Shown here: positions 12,882-25,201 of the stretch, piece after piece
How the letters are laid out: each line of letters starts with the position of its first letter
How positions within the stretch are numbered: position 1 is the stretch's first letter
NCBI RefSeq assembly: GCF_002288925.2
Contig: NW_022098066.1
Location: forward strand, 83,509,867 to 83,573,866
Direction of reading: 5' to 3'
From: Delphinapterus leucas
Taxonomy: Eukaryota > Chordata > Mammalia > Artiodactyla > Monodontidae
DNA: 64,000 bases
Position numbers and translations under genes: made by a program
Notes under the pieces: model-generated
Seen by the model: the letters and a program-made list of their open reading frames with translations, nothing else
What the model was told of the DNA's origin: nothing
The model's database searches: none

Positions 12882-13150
12882 CCTTTGCCCTTTTTTGACT
12901 TGGGTTGTTTGTGTCTGTTGAGTTGTAGGAGTTCTTTATATATTCTGGGTATCAATTCCTTATCAGATACATGATTTGTATCTCCCATTCCATGGGCTAC
13001 CTTTTCACTGTTGATAGTGTCCTTTGAAGCACAAACTTTTAAAATTTTGATGATGTCCAACTTATCCACTTTTTTTCTTTCATGTGCTTTTGGTGTCATA
13101 TCCAAGAAATCATTGCCAAATCCAATGTCATGAAGCCTTCCTCCTGTTTT

Positions 13151-16100
13151 CTCCCAAGAGTTTTATAGTTAGAGCTAATCTTTACATTGGCATCAATTCA
13201 GTAATTCATTAATATTTTAAGTATACTTTTGCAATCACTTATAAATCTATTATCATCCAGTTTACATTTTCCACCTACCCATTAAGAAATTAATCCTTTT
13301 ATCTATTCTTTTAATCGGTACCTACAAAGCTAAGAATTATGGATACAGCAGTGAAGTGGTCAGGAATGGTCCCACCCTGCCCTCACCAAGCTCATAGCCT
13401 ATTGATTGAAGAAGCCAGACACTGAACAGGTGATTACAAGCACAGGTATGACATGAAAGAAAAGGAAACTGCCAACATGTAAGACTGAGAAACATAAACT
13501 AAACAAAAAGATTTTATCAATTTCTTGGGAGTCTTTGACTTATTGGTCTATTAACCCAAACAAAAAAATACTTTAGCTAACTACTGACTCCGAATGGTAA
13601 TTATTGCTTTCTTCTCTAAGTGCTCACAGACTTCTATTAGTTTCAGAGTCCACTCTAGGCTCTACCGGGGGCCAAGGAGCTCTTGGTCTTCAGATTCTGG
13701 AATCTAACATTTCACGGGTTTAAAAAAACTAGGACCACATTTGCCTTTGTATTTTTGGCTCTCTGAGACTCAAAATCTGAAAATATCTTAATTTCTCATA
13801 GATAATTCTCTGAAGTAACATTTATAACTTCTTTATCTACCTCAGGGTATTATTCACTGGATATGAAGATCTGAAGTCATTAAAAGCAACCCGGTGTTAT
13901 GTGCTCACCTCTTTAAGGTTTTGATCCCTCCTAACCATGTTTGCTTGGCCATTTTTGGCTTGAAGATTGGTTCCCTTTATAGCACAGAGAGGAGAATTTG
14001 GAGTTAAGTGATTTCATTTTGTCTCTCTCCTTTATTAAATCTTTTCCCCCAGATACTTGGGCCTATATTTTACTTTATTATTATATTCTCAGAATATAGT
14101 TTAAAAGCAGTTAGTTTCCCCTCCTCACCCCACCTTACCCAAGCCTCGGGTATCACGGATAAAAATTGGGGGAGTTGGGGACAAGTGCTTGTTGGGGGTT
14201 GAGGAAGTGCTGAGTATGAAGTGAGTGATTGTGAAGTGAGTGGCATCTATGTGTGCACAGCTGGAAGTAAAGGCAGGGGGATGAGAGGTTTGGATTGGTT
14301 ATGGAGATGTGAATTTTTCCACATGGAGATGAGTATAGATTATCTGTCCATGGAAGTGGGAGAAAAGAGAGTCACATGGAAGGCCAAGAACTAAGTCATG
14401 AAGGATTGGCACAGTCAGAAGCGGGGAGAAGTTTCAACCAAAGAAACTGAAATTCATAGAATAGGAAGAAAGCTTAGAAATGATCTAGCCCACCTCTCTC
14501 GTGTAACTGATGAGGAAATGGTTGTCCAGATAAAAAAGAATCAGTCAGTGGAATAGCGACAAATGTATAGAGTTGTATAAGTCCTGAGAGGGTGGGAAAG
14601 TGGTTTTCAAGAAATAGGAGATGGTCCACAGGGCCAAATGGTACAGAGGAATTGAAGAATGAGAGGGCACTAAGGATGGGCCTCAAAATTGATTAAATGA
14701 TGCTTTGGTCTTCCAGAGTACAGTTTTGATAAAGCAAAAAAAAAAAAAAAAAAGGAAGCCAGATTGCAAGGGTAAGTATCAGGGAAAAGGGTGGGTTTGA
14801 GTGTGAAAGAGACAAGGAGACAGATATAATGAGTTATAATACACTCAGTAGGTTTGGCAGTACTAGGCAAGAGAAATAAGATGATAGCTAGAAATAAAGT
14901 TTAAGACAATGGAAATATTACTACTTTAAGACAGAAAGGAAGGAACCAATTGAGTGGGAGGGATTGAGGATGCAAGAGTACTCCTACCATCCTTGGCAGG
15001 AAGATCACAAGAAGCAGAAAAGGAACCAGAGCACAGGTGGATGTAAGCTTTGGAAGATACTGGAAAGTGAAAAGAAGAAGGTACCACATGTGGTGAAGGA
15101 GGCAAAGCAAAAGGAAAGCCACATCCCAGAGGACAGGTATGGGGATATGGGGAGAAAACCAAGCTGAACTCAAGGTCCAAGGTGGGACTCTGAGTCCTGC
15201 CTCTGCCTCTCCCTGGAACACTGACTTTGATCCCTCAGAGCTTTGTTCCCTCGGAGCCAGCAGCTTTACATTTGGATGTCACAGTTTTTATGAGACGGAT
15301 ATCAGGTAACATACATGCATATGCCTTGTACAAGCTGAGTTATCAAAGCATTTTTGAGATTCATCCCGGGGCTCACAATGCAAAAAGAGAAGATCTGAAA
15401 TGGCTGCGCTAGTGAGTAAATTCAAAAGTTCACAAGATGTGTGCTGGCTGGGCAGTAGGAAGGTTCTAGCTGGAGCTGGAAATTGTGTTTCTTTGTTCAG
15501 AAGAGAGACCCAGGGAGCCCTCTTGCTGCTCTCCTGGGCACTGAAAGGCAGCACAGAAAAACCTTAGAGAAAGAAGCACCAGAGTGTAAATTCTGAGATG
15601 GGATGGTGGGAGCAGTAGCAAGAAGGTACTATTTCAAGGGCCACTATTCCCTGGAGTCTCAAAGCCCAACCGGCCCAAGGTGATGGTAGCAACACTTTTA
15701 ACAGGGTTATACTGAGGTCACCAGATTCTCAAGCACTCCCCTCTTCTTTAAAGTTCAGAATCATCAAATTAGAGGACCAAACCCCATCCTTGACCACATG
15801 AAAAACAAAACGAGGCCTGCCTCTGACTCAGACTGTTCACCGGGAATGAAGGATGCTGTGGAATCATAGGAGCACGGATTCTCAGGGTGGGTAGAGACTT
15901 TAAAGGCCATTTATTCCACCACCTGGCTGGTGTGCGACCCTTTTCCATAGTCTGGCAAAATGCCAGTGTAAGCTCAAAATCCTCCAGTGACAGCCCAGTT
16001 CATGCATGGCAGCTCTGATTATTTCATCGACTATCCTTATATTGATCTAAAGTCTATATGTCCCTATAGCTTACATACCGGTCTGAGTGTGGTCCTTGGG

Positions 16101-16845
16101 ATCCACATAAAAAAATCTTCGATGTGCCCTCAGCATCTCCATTCCTCCCCCTTGATGGTCCTTTTCCAGTTGACATGTTTGTCTGTCTCTGCTACCAAGT
16201 CTGGCTCTCAGATCTGAGCACAGCTCTCTGGGTGTGCTCCGGGCTGCACAGGACAAAACAGGGCCATCACCTCCTTCATTTCAGGGACCAGTGCAGACAC
16301 AGCACACTTAGAATTTTGAGGAACACGTCATATTATTGATTCACACTGAACAAATTGCTCACTACAACCCCTATACTGTTGCGGGCAACTGATTGTGAGA
16401 TCAAGAACTCTGTATTTATCCCTAGTAAGTTACATCTTGTAATATTTGGCCCAGGAACAAAAGAAAGATATCAACATGGACATATCTAACATACTTATCA
16501 TTTATTCACTCTCATTCATTCATTCATTCAATAAGCTGTTCCTCCCAGTTTTATGCACTTAGTAAATGTGACTAGCCTGCACTCTATGTTTATTCAGTTA
16601 TATTTTTACGCAAACTATTGAAAAACATGTCCAAAAGGGCAGAGGCCTACTGTACAACATGAAACCTCTCCCTGAAGAATGATTGACCACTGATTTAGTT
16701 ACTTTATTAATTCAGAAAATTCACTCAATTAATATGTGTTGAGGCTGCATGCGCCAGGTCATGATCTATGTGCTGGAGAAACACACAGCAGTGAACAAAC
16801 CAGACAAGGTTCCTGCTGATTATAGAGGGAGAGACAGGATAATGC
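13151..16845. other. Intergenic with diffuse old repeats
   Basis: I see no gene. About 14170-15190 is purine-rich and resembles the long ancient repeat at 22380-24420. A poly(A) run lies near 14736-14753 and a short cattcattcattca tract near 16515. The open frames look like reverse-strand shadows of purine-rich DNA. Confidence 0.5.
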
Positions 16846-16849
16846 TAAT

Positions 16850-17110
16850 ACTACTACTAATAATAACTAACATTTATCGAGCATTTCCTATGTGCCAGGT
16901 ATTTTTCTAAACACTTTACATGTTTATTCTTCACAAAATCTTATGAAGTAAATACAGTACTGTCATTATTCCCATTTTATAGATTAAGTGTTCTGAGGCA
17001 CAGAGGAGTTAAGACACGTGCTCAAGATCACACAGATCCTAACGGATGGAGCATCAGCCTAGGCTGTCTGGCTCCAGAGCCTGTCTGTTTAACCACTGAG
17101 TTTCTATTGT
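16850..17110 (-). mobile_element. MIR SINE, antisense
   Basis: Complement of MIR: agcatttcctatgtgccagg, then cccattttatagattaag, ggcacagaggagttaag, gctcaagatcacacag and ggctccagagcctgtctg. It is nearly full length. Confidence 0.85.
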
Positions 17111-18465
17111 GTCTCTGCAAAAATAAACACTAAATTAAACATACACATAAACGCATAAGGAAATATTCTCATACAAAAAAGTCGCATTTAAGCTGAGGTC
17201 TGAATGACAAGAGGGAGCCAACGTCTCAAGAACTGAGGGAAGAGCAAGAGGTAGGAGAGGTGGGCAGAGGGCCTATCATGAGGGGCCTCTTGTACTAGGG
17301 GAATGCTAGGGATATAGCTATAGGAACTCAAGCGTTCATAAATATGCCTAATTGCTTCAGTATTCAGCCTACACATGATCATTTTTTCCACAAATATAAC
17401 GTGAATGATTTCCATTCCTAATCCCCACACGTGATCAAAGATGCCCCCTTTACATTCTGACAGTTCCCTTCTAGCTGTCACCATCACTGGTGTGTACCAA
17501 GACACACTCTGGACCCACAGTCAAGATTCAGCATCCATTACATCTGCATCGTGCTATGTGATCTTGGCCAAGTCACAGCCTCTCTGATCTTCAGTTTCTG
17601 GGGATTTTGCCCATTGCTCCAGAATGCCACCTTACACCTAGAACTGAACCACTAGGGTGTTAAGCATCTGGGGACACTTTGATCTAGGGAGCAATCACTC
17701 TTTCAACCTTTCTCCTTCCTGATCTCTTCCATCCTTCTCCCCACAGGCCCAGGTAAGCTGTGTCTAACATGATGCATCTGGCTTCCATTACTAGCAGCTC
17801 CAGGGACTGCTCTCTCATCTCCCAGAAGCCCTGCTGGTTTGACCCCATCAAGTTCTACTTACCCAAGTGTTATACAACCCTCCCCTTAATTACACACTCA
17901 ATCAGTTCCTCCCGATCTCAGCAATTTGTGGTCTCTGGGCATCCCCTGGCTGCTTTTCTGGAGGTAGCTCCCAGGCTGGGCCTTGGCAAGCCTCTGAAGC
18001 ACTGACTGGATTTCTAAGGCCAGAGTTGAAAGCCTTGCTGCTATTTCACACTCTATTTCCTTCCAAATTAATTCTCTGATGAATACTGTCCTTTGCAGTG
18101 ATTCAGTACAGGCCATTTTCTTACATCTTTCCTTTACCTTTGACACTTTTAATCTCTCTTGAATCCAGATTTTCCTCCGTGGAAAACCTGCCTCAGGGGA
18201 AAATGCCCTGCTTTCCAACCTATATAAACAGACCTACCCCGCAGCACACTTCCTTTACTGGTTTACCTAGGCCCTACTTTTGATTTCAAAGCACATGCCT
18301 GCACTCTCTAAACATCCCTACACCACAAGGAGCAACTCAAAACTTCAGGGCATGTAACAAGCTGCTGAATTGTAGTTTCTCTAAGCCCCAAGTACATGAA
18401 GATGCAGATTCAAAGTTTGTACTTAAGAAGCTACCACGTTCCAGACCCTTTTATATAGTGATTTT
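17111..18465. other. Intergenic, no gene seen
   Basis: Unique or unrecognised DNA. I found no convincing coding region, RNA gene or dateable repeat. Confidence 0.5.
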
Positions 18466-18700
18466 GTTTTACACTCTCCACCACTTTCCCTCTCCAACGT
18501 GCAGAGAGTATCATCATCCTCAATATACAGATAAAGAGAGGCTTGGCCATTACGTGAGTGGCCCACGGTCACAATATACAGATAAAGAGAGACTTGGCCA
18601 TGTTACGTGAGTGGCCCACGGTCACAGAGCACGGGAAAGTGGTAAAGGTGGAATTCAAGTCCCTGGTTCTTCACTCCAAGGTGGGTGCTCTCTTACCATC
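18466..18700 (-). mobile_element. MIR fragment, antisense, with internal tandem duplication
   Basis: MIR-like complement (cagataaagagaggcttgg, acggtcacagagc). A 51-53 bp segment is present twice in tandem, at 18521-18571 and 18572-18624. The copies differ by one substitution and a 2-nt insertion. Confidence 0.7.
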
Positions 18701-18839
18701 CCACAAGTGGCTTAAGTGCCTCTAAAACAGTCACCAGGATCTTAACCCCCAATGGCAGGCCATCTAGGATGGGGCGCCCACCGCCACGGCTGCCTGAGGA
18801 ACACTCAGAAGGAGCCACAAAGAGGCTTTTCTGGCAATA

Positions 18840-19080
18840 ATTTGAGCAATGCCTCACGTTTTTATAACACTTTTTACATTATGAAGTGCTTTACATATGT
18901 GGCCCCTGGGATAGTTCTGTGAGGGAGGCGCTATATTTGAGTCCCACCATACAAACGAGGATATGCAGGCTTGTTAATGGAAAGTTAACAGAATGTCCAA
19001 GGTCACACAGGAAGTACATACAGAGGTAGGACTTGAACTCACAGCTCGTGACTCCAAGACCAGTTCTCTCTCAAGTCCTT
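18840..19080 (-). mobile_element. MIR fragment, antisense
   Basis: MIR-like complement with agtgctttacatatgtgg, ccaaggtcacacaggaagt and acttgaactcacagctc wording. Confidence 0.7.
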
Positions 19081-20084
19081 ACACATTAGTTTGGATTTTT
19101 GCTTCAGAAATGGAGATTCCATGCCACCAGCCCTCTTCCACCACCTCCCACCTTCAGGGAAGTGTGCATTTCAAAAGCCAGGTGGAGAGAAAGGCGCTCA
19201 GGGAAGACCAGCTTTTTATTGGGGAAAGTGTTTCTCCCCTCTCTCCACTCACCCTTGGACAGGGACCAGGTTCCTAGAGGCTGGCGGGGTGGACTGAGAG
19301 GGTCAGGACTGCATGGCTGGTCCCCTTGGCCACTAGAAGTCAGGGTCTGAACAGAGCACACAGCCTCTCCCCAGACAATTCTCCAGCCAGCCAAAGGGAC
19401 TCACACTTGCCCTAGCAGACCCAGGGTACACAGCGAACCACAGCTCTTGGCCCCAAAGCTGAAGAATGATACGTCCCTGGCATATAGTAAACAAAGTAGT
19501 TGCTCTTAGCCCCTCCCAGCCTCCTTCGCAGGTACATGGGCAGTGCCCTAGAGGAGTCCAGCTAAGGAAAAGGGGTGCCAGGTATCACTTACAAAGACCC
19601 AAGTTTCTTATAATAAATACAAACAGGTCACCATGCCAAGACCCAGTGCTCTGAGGCCTGGGGGTGGGGTGGGATGGGAACTCTTTCTTCCTCCCTCTCT
19701 CCAGGTGGAACTTTCAGAGTTTTGATGTCCTTGCTGTTCTTTTAAACTGTCTACATGCAACTATTAAAGGGGTGCCAGCACAGAGCAATGCCTGGCCCTG
19801 TCTACTAACAGCTATTTCATCCCACTGCGTACCAGACCAAGAGCTCTTGAGTAAGATAAGCCATGAGGCCCTCAGGAGGGTTTGGCAGGTGAGTTCCCCA
19901 TGAAATCAGCCTACCCGAGCAAGCCCGGTTATGTGGGGGAAGAGGAGTGACCGCTCTCCTCTATCCTGGGAGGCCCTTTACTTTGCCATCCAAGGATGAG
20001 ATCCCCTCTGGAAATTATTTTAACCTTAACAACACTCATTTTCAAAAGCATTAAGAGAAAGGAGTCAAGGGCAAGGGCTGGTTA
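19081..20084. other. Intergenic, no gene seen
   Basis: Mixed unique DNA. Overlapping open frames on both strands near 19100-19400 have no recognisable protein content and no splice or promoter context. Confidence 0.5.
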
Positions 20085-20260
20085 GGAGTTTATGAAGTGC
20101 TTTGCACATCCATCCTCAGAACAAATCGTCAGGGAGGCAAATAGCAACATCACTGTTTTATAGTTGGGAAAGCATAAGCTCTGAGAAGTTAAATGACTTG
20201 CCCACAGCTGCACAACTGGTGGGCGAGGGGCCAGAGTTCTCCCGCACACACAGGCTCACT
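20085..20260 (-). mobile_element. MIR fragment, antisense
   Basis: MIR-like complement: atgaagtgctttgcacatcc, ctctgagaagttaaatgac, ttgcccacagctgcacaact. Confidence 0.75.
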
Positions 20261-20399
20261 CTTCTCCGTAAGGGCAGGCACTGCCTACGGAGAGGGTGGC
20301 TGGAAAGAACAATCCCAGTTTCCTACTAGTTGAGGAAACCTGTTACAGCTAAGAATCTAGTGGGGAAGAAATAGCCAAAGGGCAAAAAGGAAAGTTTGA

Positions 20400-20560
20400 A
20401 CGCCCTTATATTTACTCAATTCTCACAACAACCCTAATTAGTAGGTATAATTATCTCTGTTTTACATGAGAGGAAAAACAGGCTCAGAGACACCTGTCCA
20501 AGGGTCACAAATACTAGCTTCAGAATTTGAACCCAGTAGAAGCCGCGTGTTTTCTTTACT
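20400..20560 (-). mobile_element. MIR fragment, antisense
   Basis: MIR-like complement: attctcacaacaaccctaat, tgagaggaaaaacaggctc, ctgtccaagggtcacaaa. Confidence 0.7.
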
Positions 20561-20785
20561 CCATGCTTCCCCCTGGTGGTGAGTGGGGAAGAGTACATAG
20601 AAGCCCCTTTGTGCAAAGCGGAAACAAGGAGAGGGAGAGGTCAGAATCCATTCAGTAGATCTTGGCTGAAGTCCACTTTGTGCCACGTCTTGTGCTTGGC
20701 TCTAGGAACACAATAATGGACAAGACAGGCAGCCCCCTACTGAGGGACAAACAGAAACACGGGAGGCATCAAGATGAGAGGGATA

Positions 20786-21092
20786 GGGACTTCCCTGGTG
20801 GTCCTGTGGTTAAGACTCCACACTTCCAATGCAGGGGGTACGGGTTTGATCCCTGATCAGGGAACTAAGATCCCACATGCCACAAGGCACGGCCAAAAAA
20901 AGAAGAAGAAGAAGAAGAAGGAATTCTCAAGACAGCAATGTAGAAACCCTGCCTGAGTTTCCAACCATCAGACTCAAGATGGCAACACCATCTCTTACCT
21001 GAGCCTACTTCCTAAAGACTTGCTGGTCCCCAGGATTGTGTGAGCCAACTTCTTAAGATAAATGTCTCTCTCTCTCTCCTTAAAAAAAATTG

Positions 21093-21121
<29 letters not shown>
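20786..21121 (+). mobile_element. SINE insertion with transduced 3' flank
   Basis: It begins as a CHR-family SINE (gggacttccctggtgg, ccctgatcagggaactaag, cccacatgcc) and reaches a GAA-rich tail at about 20897-20921. It then continues through about 150 bp of non-SINE sequence. That segment resembles the 3' part of an LTR-type repeat (gtgtgagccaacttcttaag, then gataaatgtctctctctc). A long A-run closes it. The whole unit is flanked by the 15-bp direct repeat aagatgagagggata at 20771-20785 and 21122-21136, so it integrated as one piece. I infer read-through of the SINE poly(A) tail in the parent locus. Confidence 0.85.
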
Positions 21122-21123
<2 letters not shown>

Positions 21124-21589
21124 GATGAGAGGGATACATGGGCAAAGGGAGGGTGTGTCGGGGGCCAGGGGAGGAAACAGTGTGTCACAAGAGCCAGAGG
21201 AGCGGGACTAACTGTTCTTGAAAGAGTTCAGTCTGGCCGGGGGGCGATGCATGAGGGGGTGTGAGGGACGAGGCTGGAGATATAAGCAGGGGCCACGTCT
21301 CAAAGGGTAACGGAGCACAAGAAAGGGAGTGACCCGTTAGGAAGGCACTGAGTAACCTGGGAGGATGATTATGGGCCCAGGAGAGCAGCGTCAGAGGTGC
21401 TCACTCACTCAACAAATGTGTGAACACTAGTGCATGGCAGGCATTATTCTCAGTGCTGGGGACACATCGGTGAACAAGGTAAAGTCTGCCTTCGTGGAGT
21501 TTACGTTCTCATCAGGGAGATAAATAAATACACAGATGTGTAATATCAAGCACTGAGAAATACCACAGGGGAAAACAGACAGGACAAGG

Positions 21590-22366
21590 TGGATCCTGGA
21601 TTTGCTTGGGCTACTGTAACAGAATATTACAGATCAGGTAGCTTAAACAACAGAAATCTATTTCCTCACAGTTCTGGAGGCTGGAAGTCCAAGATCATGG
21701 TGTCAGCAGGGTTGGTTTCTGCTAAGGCCTCTCTCCTTGGCTTACAGATGCCCATCTTCTCCCTGTGTCTTCACATGGTCTTCCTTCTGTGTCAGAGTCC
21801 TAATGTTCTCTTCTTTACCCAGTCATATTGGATTAGGGCCCACTCATATGACCTCTTTTTTTCTTTTTAAGTCGAGAAATATGGTTTTTAAAAATTAATT
21901 ACTTTATTTATTTATTTTTGGCTGCATTGGGTCTTTGCTGCTGTGCGCGGGCTTTCACTAGTTGCAGTGAGTGGGGGCTACTCTTCGTTGCGGTGCACGG
22001 GCTTCTCATTGCAGTGGCTTCTCTTGTTGCGGAGCATGGGCTCTAGGTGCGCGGGCTTCAGTAGTTGTGATGCGTGGGCTCAGTAGTTGTGCTGCACGGG
22101 CTCTAGAGTGCAGGCTCAGTAGTTGTGGTGCATGGGCTAAGCTGCTTCACGGCACGTGGGATCTTCCTGGACCAGGGCTGGAACCCATGTCCCCTGCATT
22201 GGCAGGCGGATTCTTAACCACTGCGCCACCAGGGAAGCCCATATGACCTCTTTTTACCTTAACTACCTCTTTAAAGACTCTATTCCAAATATAGTCACAT
22301 TTGAGGTACTGGGGGTTAGGACTCCAAAATGTGAATTTTGAAGGGACGTAATTCCACCCATAACAC
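21590..22366 (-). mobile_element. MLT1-like LTR (ERVL-MaLR), antisense, split by a SINE
   Basis: Read on the minus strand it starts TGTTATGGGTGGAATTACGT and ends near the tggaggctggaagtccaaga / acaacagaaatctatttcct region seen here in complement. These are characteristic of MLT1-type LTRs. The SINE at 21861-22239 interrupts it, and the two halves are collinear. Confidence 0.8.
21861..22239 (-). mobile_element. CHR-type SINE, long form, antisense
   Basis: The complement of gggcttccctggtggcgcag ends at 22239. The long body has several gtagttgtg-like blocks at about 22058-22128, and the tail is AATT/TTTA rich. The target duplication catatgacctcttttt is at 21845-21860 and 22240-22255. Confidence 0.9.
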
Positions 22367-22379
22367 AAGGTGATAGAGT

Positions 22380-24420
22380 GTAACTAGGCTGGAGGTAGAG
22401 TGAGGGGGTGGATATGAAATATCTTATGTAGGACAACAGGGAAGGGCCTCCCTGAGATGACAGTGAGCTGAGATCGGAATGAAGAAAGGGCGCTACCCAT
22501 GCCCATGTCTAGGAGAGCATTGCAGAGAGGGGAAGAGCTTGTGCAAAGAGCTTGAGGTGAGGACGCGACTTGGGGCTCCTTGGCAGACGAGAACGGTAAG
22601 GCGGCTAGTGCAGCCGGCGTGAAGTAAGAAGAGACAGGTAGGAGAGAAGTCACATAAAAGCCTTGACGACCATTATGACTGGCTCTCGCTTTGAGATGGG
22701 AAGCCCGGGGAGAATTTTGAGCAGAAGAGTGACATGATCTGACTCGTATTTTAAAAGCAACACCTGTGTTGAGGATAAGTTAGCAGAGAGGGAAAGGGCA
22801 GAAACAGGAGACTTTGCAATAATCCAGGTGAGAGGTGATGCTGGGATGAAAATAGTAGCAATGGAAGTCTCGAGAAGTGGTCAATTCTGGATAAAGTTTG
22901 AAGAGAGGTGCAATAGGATTAACTGACGGATTAGATGTAGTACAGGAGAAAAAGAGAGGAGTTAAGGGTAACCCCAAAGTTCTTGGCCCAACCGGCTGGG
23001 TTAATGGTGGTGCCATTTACCTCAAGGGAGAAGCGTGTGGGAGAAGTCGAAGAGGCATGAGAACTGAGAGTTTAGCATGGACAATGGGAAGTTCAATACA
23101 TATTAAATAGCTTAAATACCCACGCAGAGATGTTGAGTAGACAGTTGGAAATGGAACCAGAATTCAGGGGAAAGGTCCAGGTTGAAGGTATGAATTTAGG
23201 AGACATTATGTAAATAATATTTTAAATTATGGAACTGCTTGAGATCACCTAGGGGGGTAAGTGTAGGAGAAAAGGTCCAAGGACTAAGCCTCGAGATACT
23301 CCAACACTTAGAGATTTTTAAAAGGTAGATTCAGCAAAAACTGAGAATTTGAGAAATGAGGAAAACCAAGAGAGTATTTGTCAAGGAAGCCAAATGAAGA
23401 AAATATTCCAAGAGTGCCGATGAGAAGCTGAGTACAAAGACTGAAAGCTGGCTACGGATTTAGCACCCAGAGGTCACTGATGATGTTGACAAAGCTGTTT
23501 CCATGGAGTGGGAGGGGTGAATGCCAAATCACAGTTGGTTCAAGAGAGAAGGGGAAGGGAAGCATCAGAGACGGCAAGTATGAACAACACTTTTGAGCAG
23601 TTTTGCTACAAAGGGAAGAAGAAAAGAGCATAGTAGTTCAAAGATGTGGGAAAACTTAAGACAGGAGATTTTACAGCATATGTGTAAGCTAATGGGAATA
23701 AATGGTAGGAAGAGAAAATTAACAATAGAGGAAAAAAATAATTGGAGGAATTACTGCAAAGCTGGAGGGTTGGCCTTGGATAGGAGTAGGGATGGTTCAT
23801 TCTTAGTAACAGGAAGGAGGGCCTTATAGGCACCAATGCAGCTGGGTTAGCAGGTTGGGGGTGGCGTGATGGATATGGAAGTTCTCTTCCGATTGCTTTT
23901 ACTTTCTTAGTGAAATAAGAAATAGAGCAATTAGTAGGGTGAGGGGATATTGAAGATCGAGGAAAAAAGATATGAGTATATTCAAGAAATAAACAGGTAG
24001 GACTGATAGAACTTAACTGATTAGACATAAAAAAGTGTGAGAGGAAGGAGACAAGGATAGATTTCTGGTTTAGTATCTGAGTGGATGGTGGAGGCGTCTT
24101 CCATTCAAATAGGGAAGGCTGTAGGAAGAGCAGATCTCGGAGGAGAGAGGGAAAATTTTGTGTCTGTGGGACATCCAAGTGGACATAAGTGTCTGAAGCT
24201 CGGGAGAAAAAATTTGAACTAGAGAAGTAGATCTGGGAGTCAACAACATAAAGATGGGAAGCAGAGGGGTTTTTGTGCTTGCTATTTTCTCTGAGAAGTA
24301 AAGGTGTTGGTGGCTTGAGATCAGAGAAAGTTTGAAATAGATTCTGGGGAAGAATGAGAAAATTGATAAGGAAATAGGGGGATCACCAGGTAACCTTGGG
24401 GACCCAGGTCAAGGTGGAGG
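22380..24420 (+). repeat. Long purine-rich ancient interspersed repeat
   Basis: About 2 kb of AG-rich DNA has wording that recurs elsewhere in this window and, from general experience, widely in mammalian genomes: gtgacatgatctgactcg, caataatccaggtgagagg, ggtccaaggactaagcctc, gtcaaggaagccaa. Related stretches lie at 9020-9430, 14170-15190, 38690-39480, 46620-46982 and 53059-53860. I do not name the family. The opposite-strand ORF at 23606-24178 is only the pyrimidine-rich complement. Confidence 0.55.
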
Positions 24421-25140
24421 ACTTATGCTAAGAGTGGTCCCGACCCGCCAAGCGAGCCTTCATCCACGCTCCTGGAGCTCCAGCCACCAGAAGCCAGTGC
24501 CCTTCCTGCCAGGTCCCCACAGCAGGGCTGCACCTCATTGCCCAGCAACGTGCCCTGACCTTCAAGCCTGCCTTTTACATAACACCACTTCCTTCTTGCT
24601 TACCTGGTTAACTCCTACTCCCTCATTTTCTCTATTCAGATCAGGACAGAACTTCCCAAGAAGCGTTTAACTGCTCCCCCCAGCCCCTGCCAACTGGGGC
24701 TGGGGGTGTCTTCTCTGTACCCAAGTAGACCCTGATGTACCTTATCACAGAATGAAATATACTGTATTGTCATCACTGATTTACTTATCTGCCTCTCCTA
24801 CTGGACTGAAACAACTTGAGGGCAGTAACCTTTCACCTTTATAATGATCACTGCTTAGTAGGTGCTCAATATATGTTTGTGAAATGAAGATAAGAAAAAA
24901 GAACTGAAGTCCAAACCCACACTCAATTCTACAGGGTCATGATGTCCCCAGCCTATGTCACAGGAAGCTGCTTCTGGCCATGGAAATCAAGCCACAAAAT
25001 AGGATATATCATTCCGGTCTCAACATTACATGCCTTTTCCTTTCAAGAAGAGACCCTAATATACCTACAGGAGGGAAATACCCTTCCCTCATGTTAAAGT
25101 ACCTTAACCCTTGTTCCTGCCTTTCCCAAACACAACAGCT
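24421..25140. other. Intergenic, ACP6 3' flank
   Basis: No gene. A diffuse L2/MIR-like tail (ggtgctcaatatatgtttg near 24860) is the only recognisable item. Confidence 0.5.
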
Positions 25141-25161
25141 GGAGGCATTGTATAAAGGCAT

Positions 25162-25167
25162 TTTATT
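25162..25167 (-). terminator. ACP6: ACP6 poly(A) signal
   Basis: tttatt on the plus strand is AATAAA on the minus strand, only 35 nt after the ACP6 stop codon. This implies a very short 3' UTR of about 60 nt. A distal signal further left cannot be excluded. Confidence 0.7.
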
Positions 25168-25201
25168 CAAAAAATCAACACATCCTACTTGTACAAATCA
25201 C

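Larger units (their letters stand above)
10240..13150 (-). mobile_element. Old L1 (L1M-type) 3' region, antisense, nested insertions
   Basis: Antisense L1 3' sequence is recognisable at 10240-10283, 10602-11105, 11311-11673 and 12882-13150. Examples are aagtgtacaattccgtgg and ccccagcccctgg-like blocks, agcataatttcttcaagg, and the tggatcatatggtaattct block. It is interrupted by SINEs at about 10284-10601 and 11106-11310 and by the L1 at 11674-12881. Removing the inserts restores one continuous element. Confidence 0.75.

Noticed and set aside
23606..24178. 190-codon minus-strand frame, one of the longer ones in the window.
   Set aside because: It is the complement of a purine-rich ancient repeat. 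The Phe/Ser/Pro/Leu-heavy composition is an artefact of pyrimidine-rich DNA.
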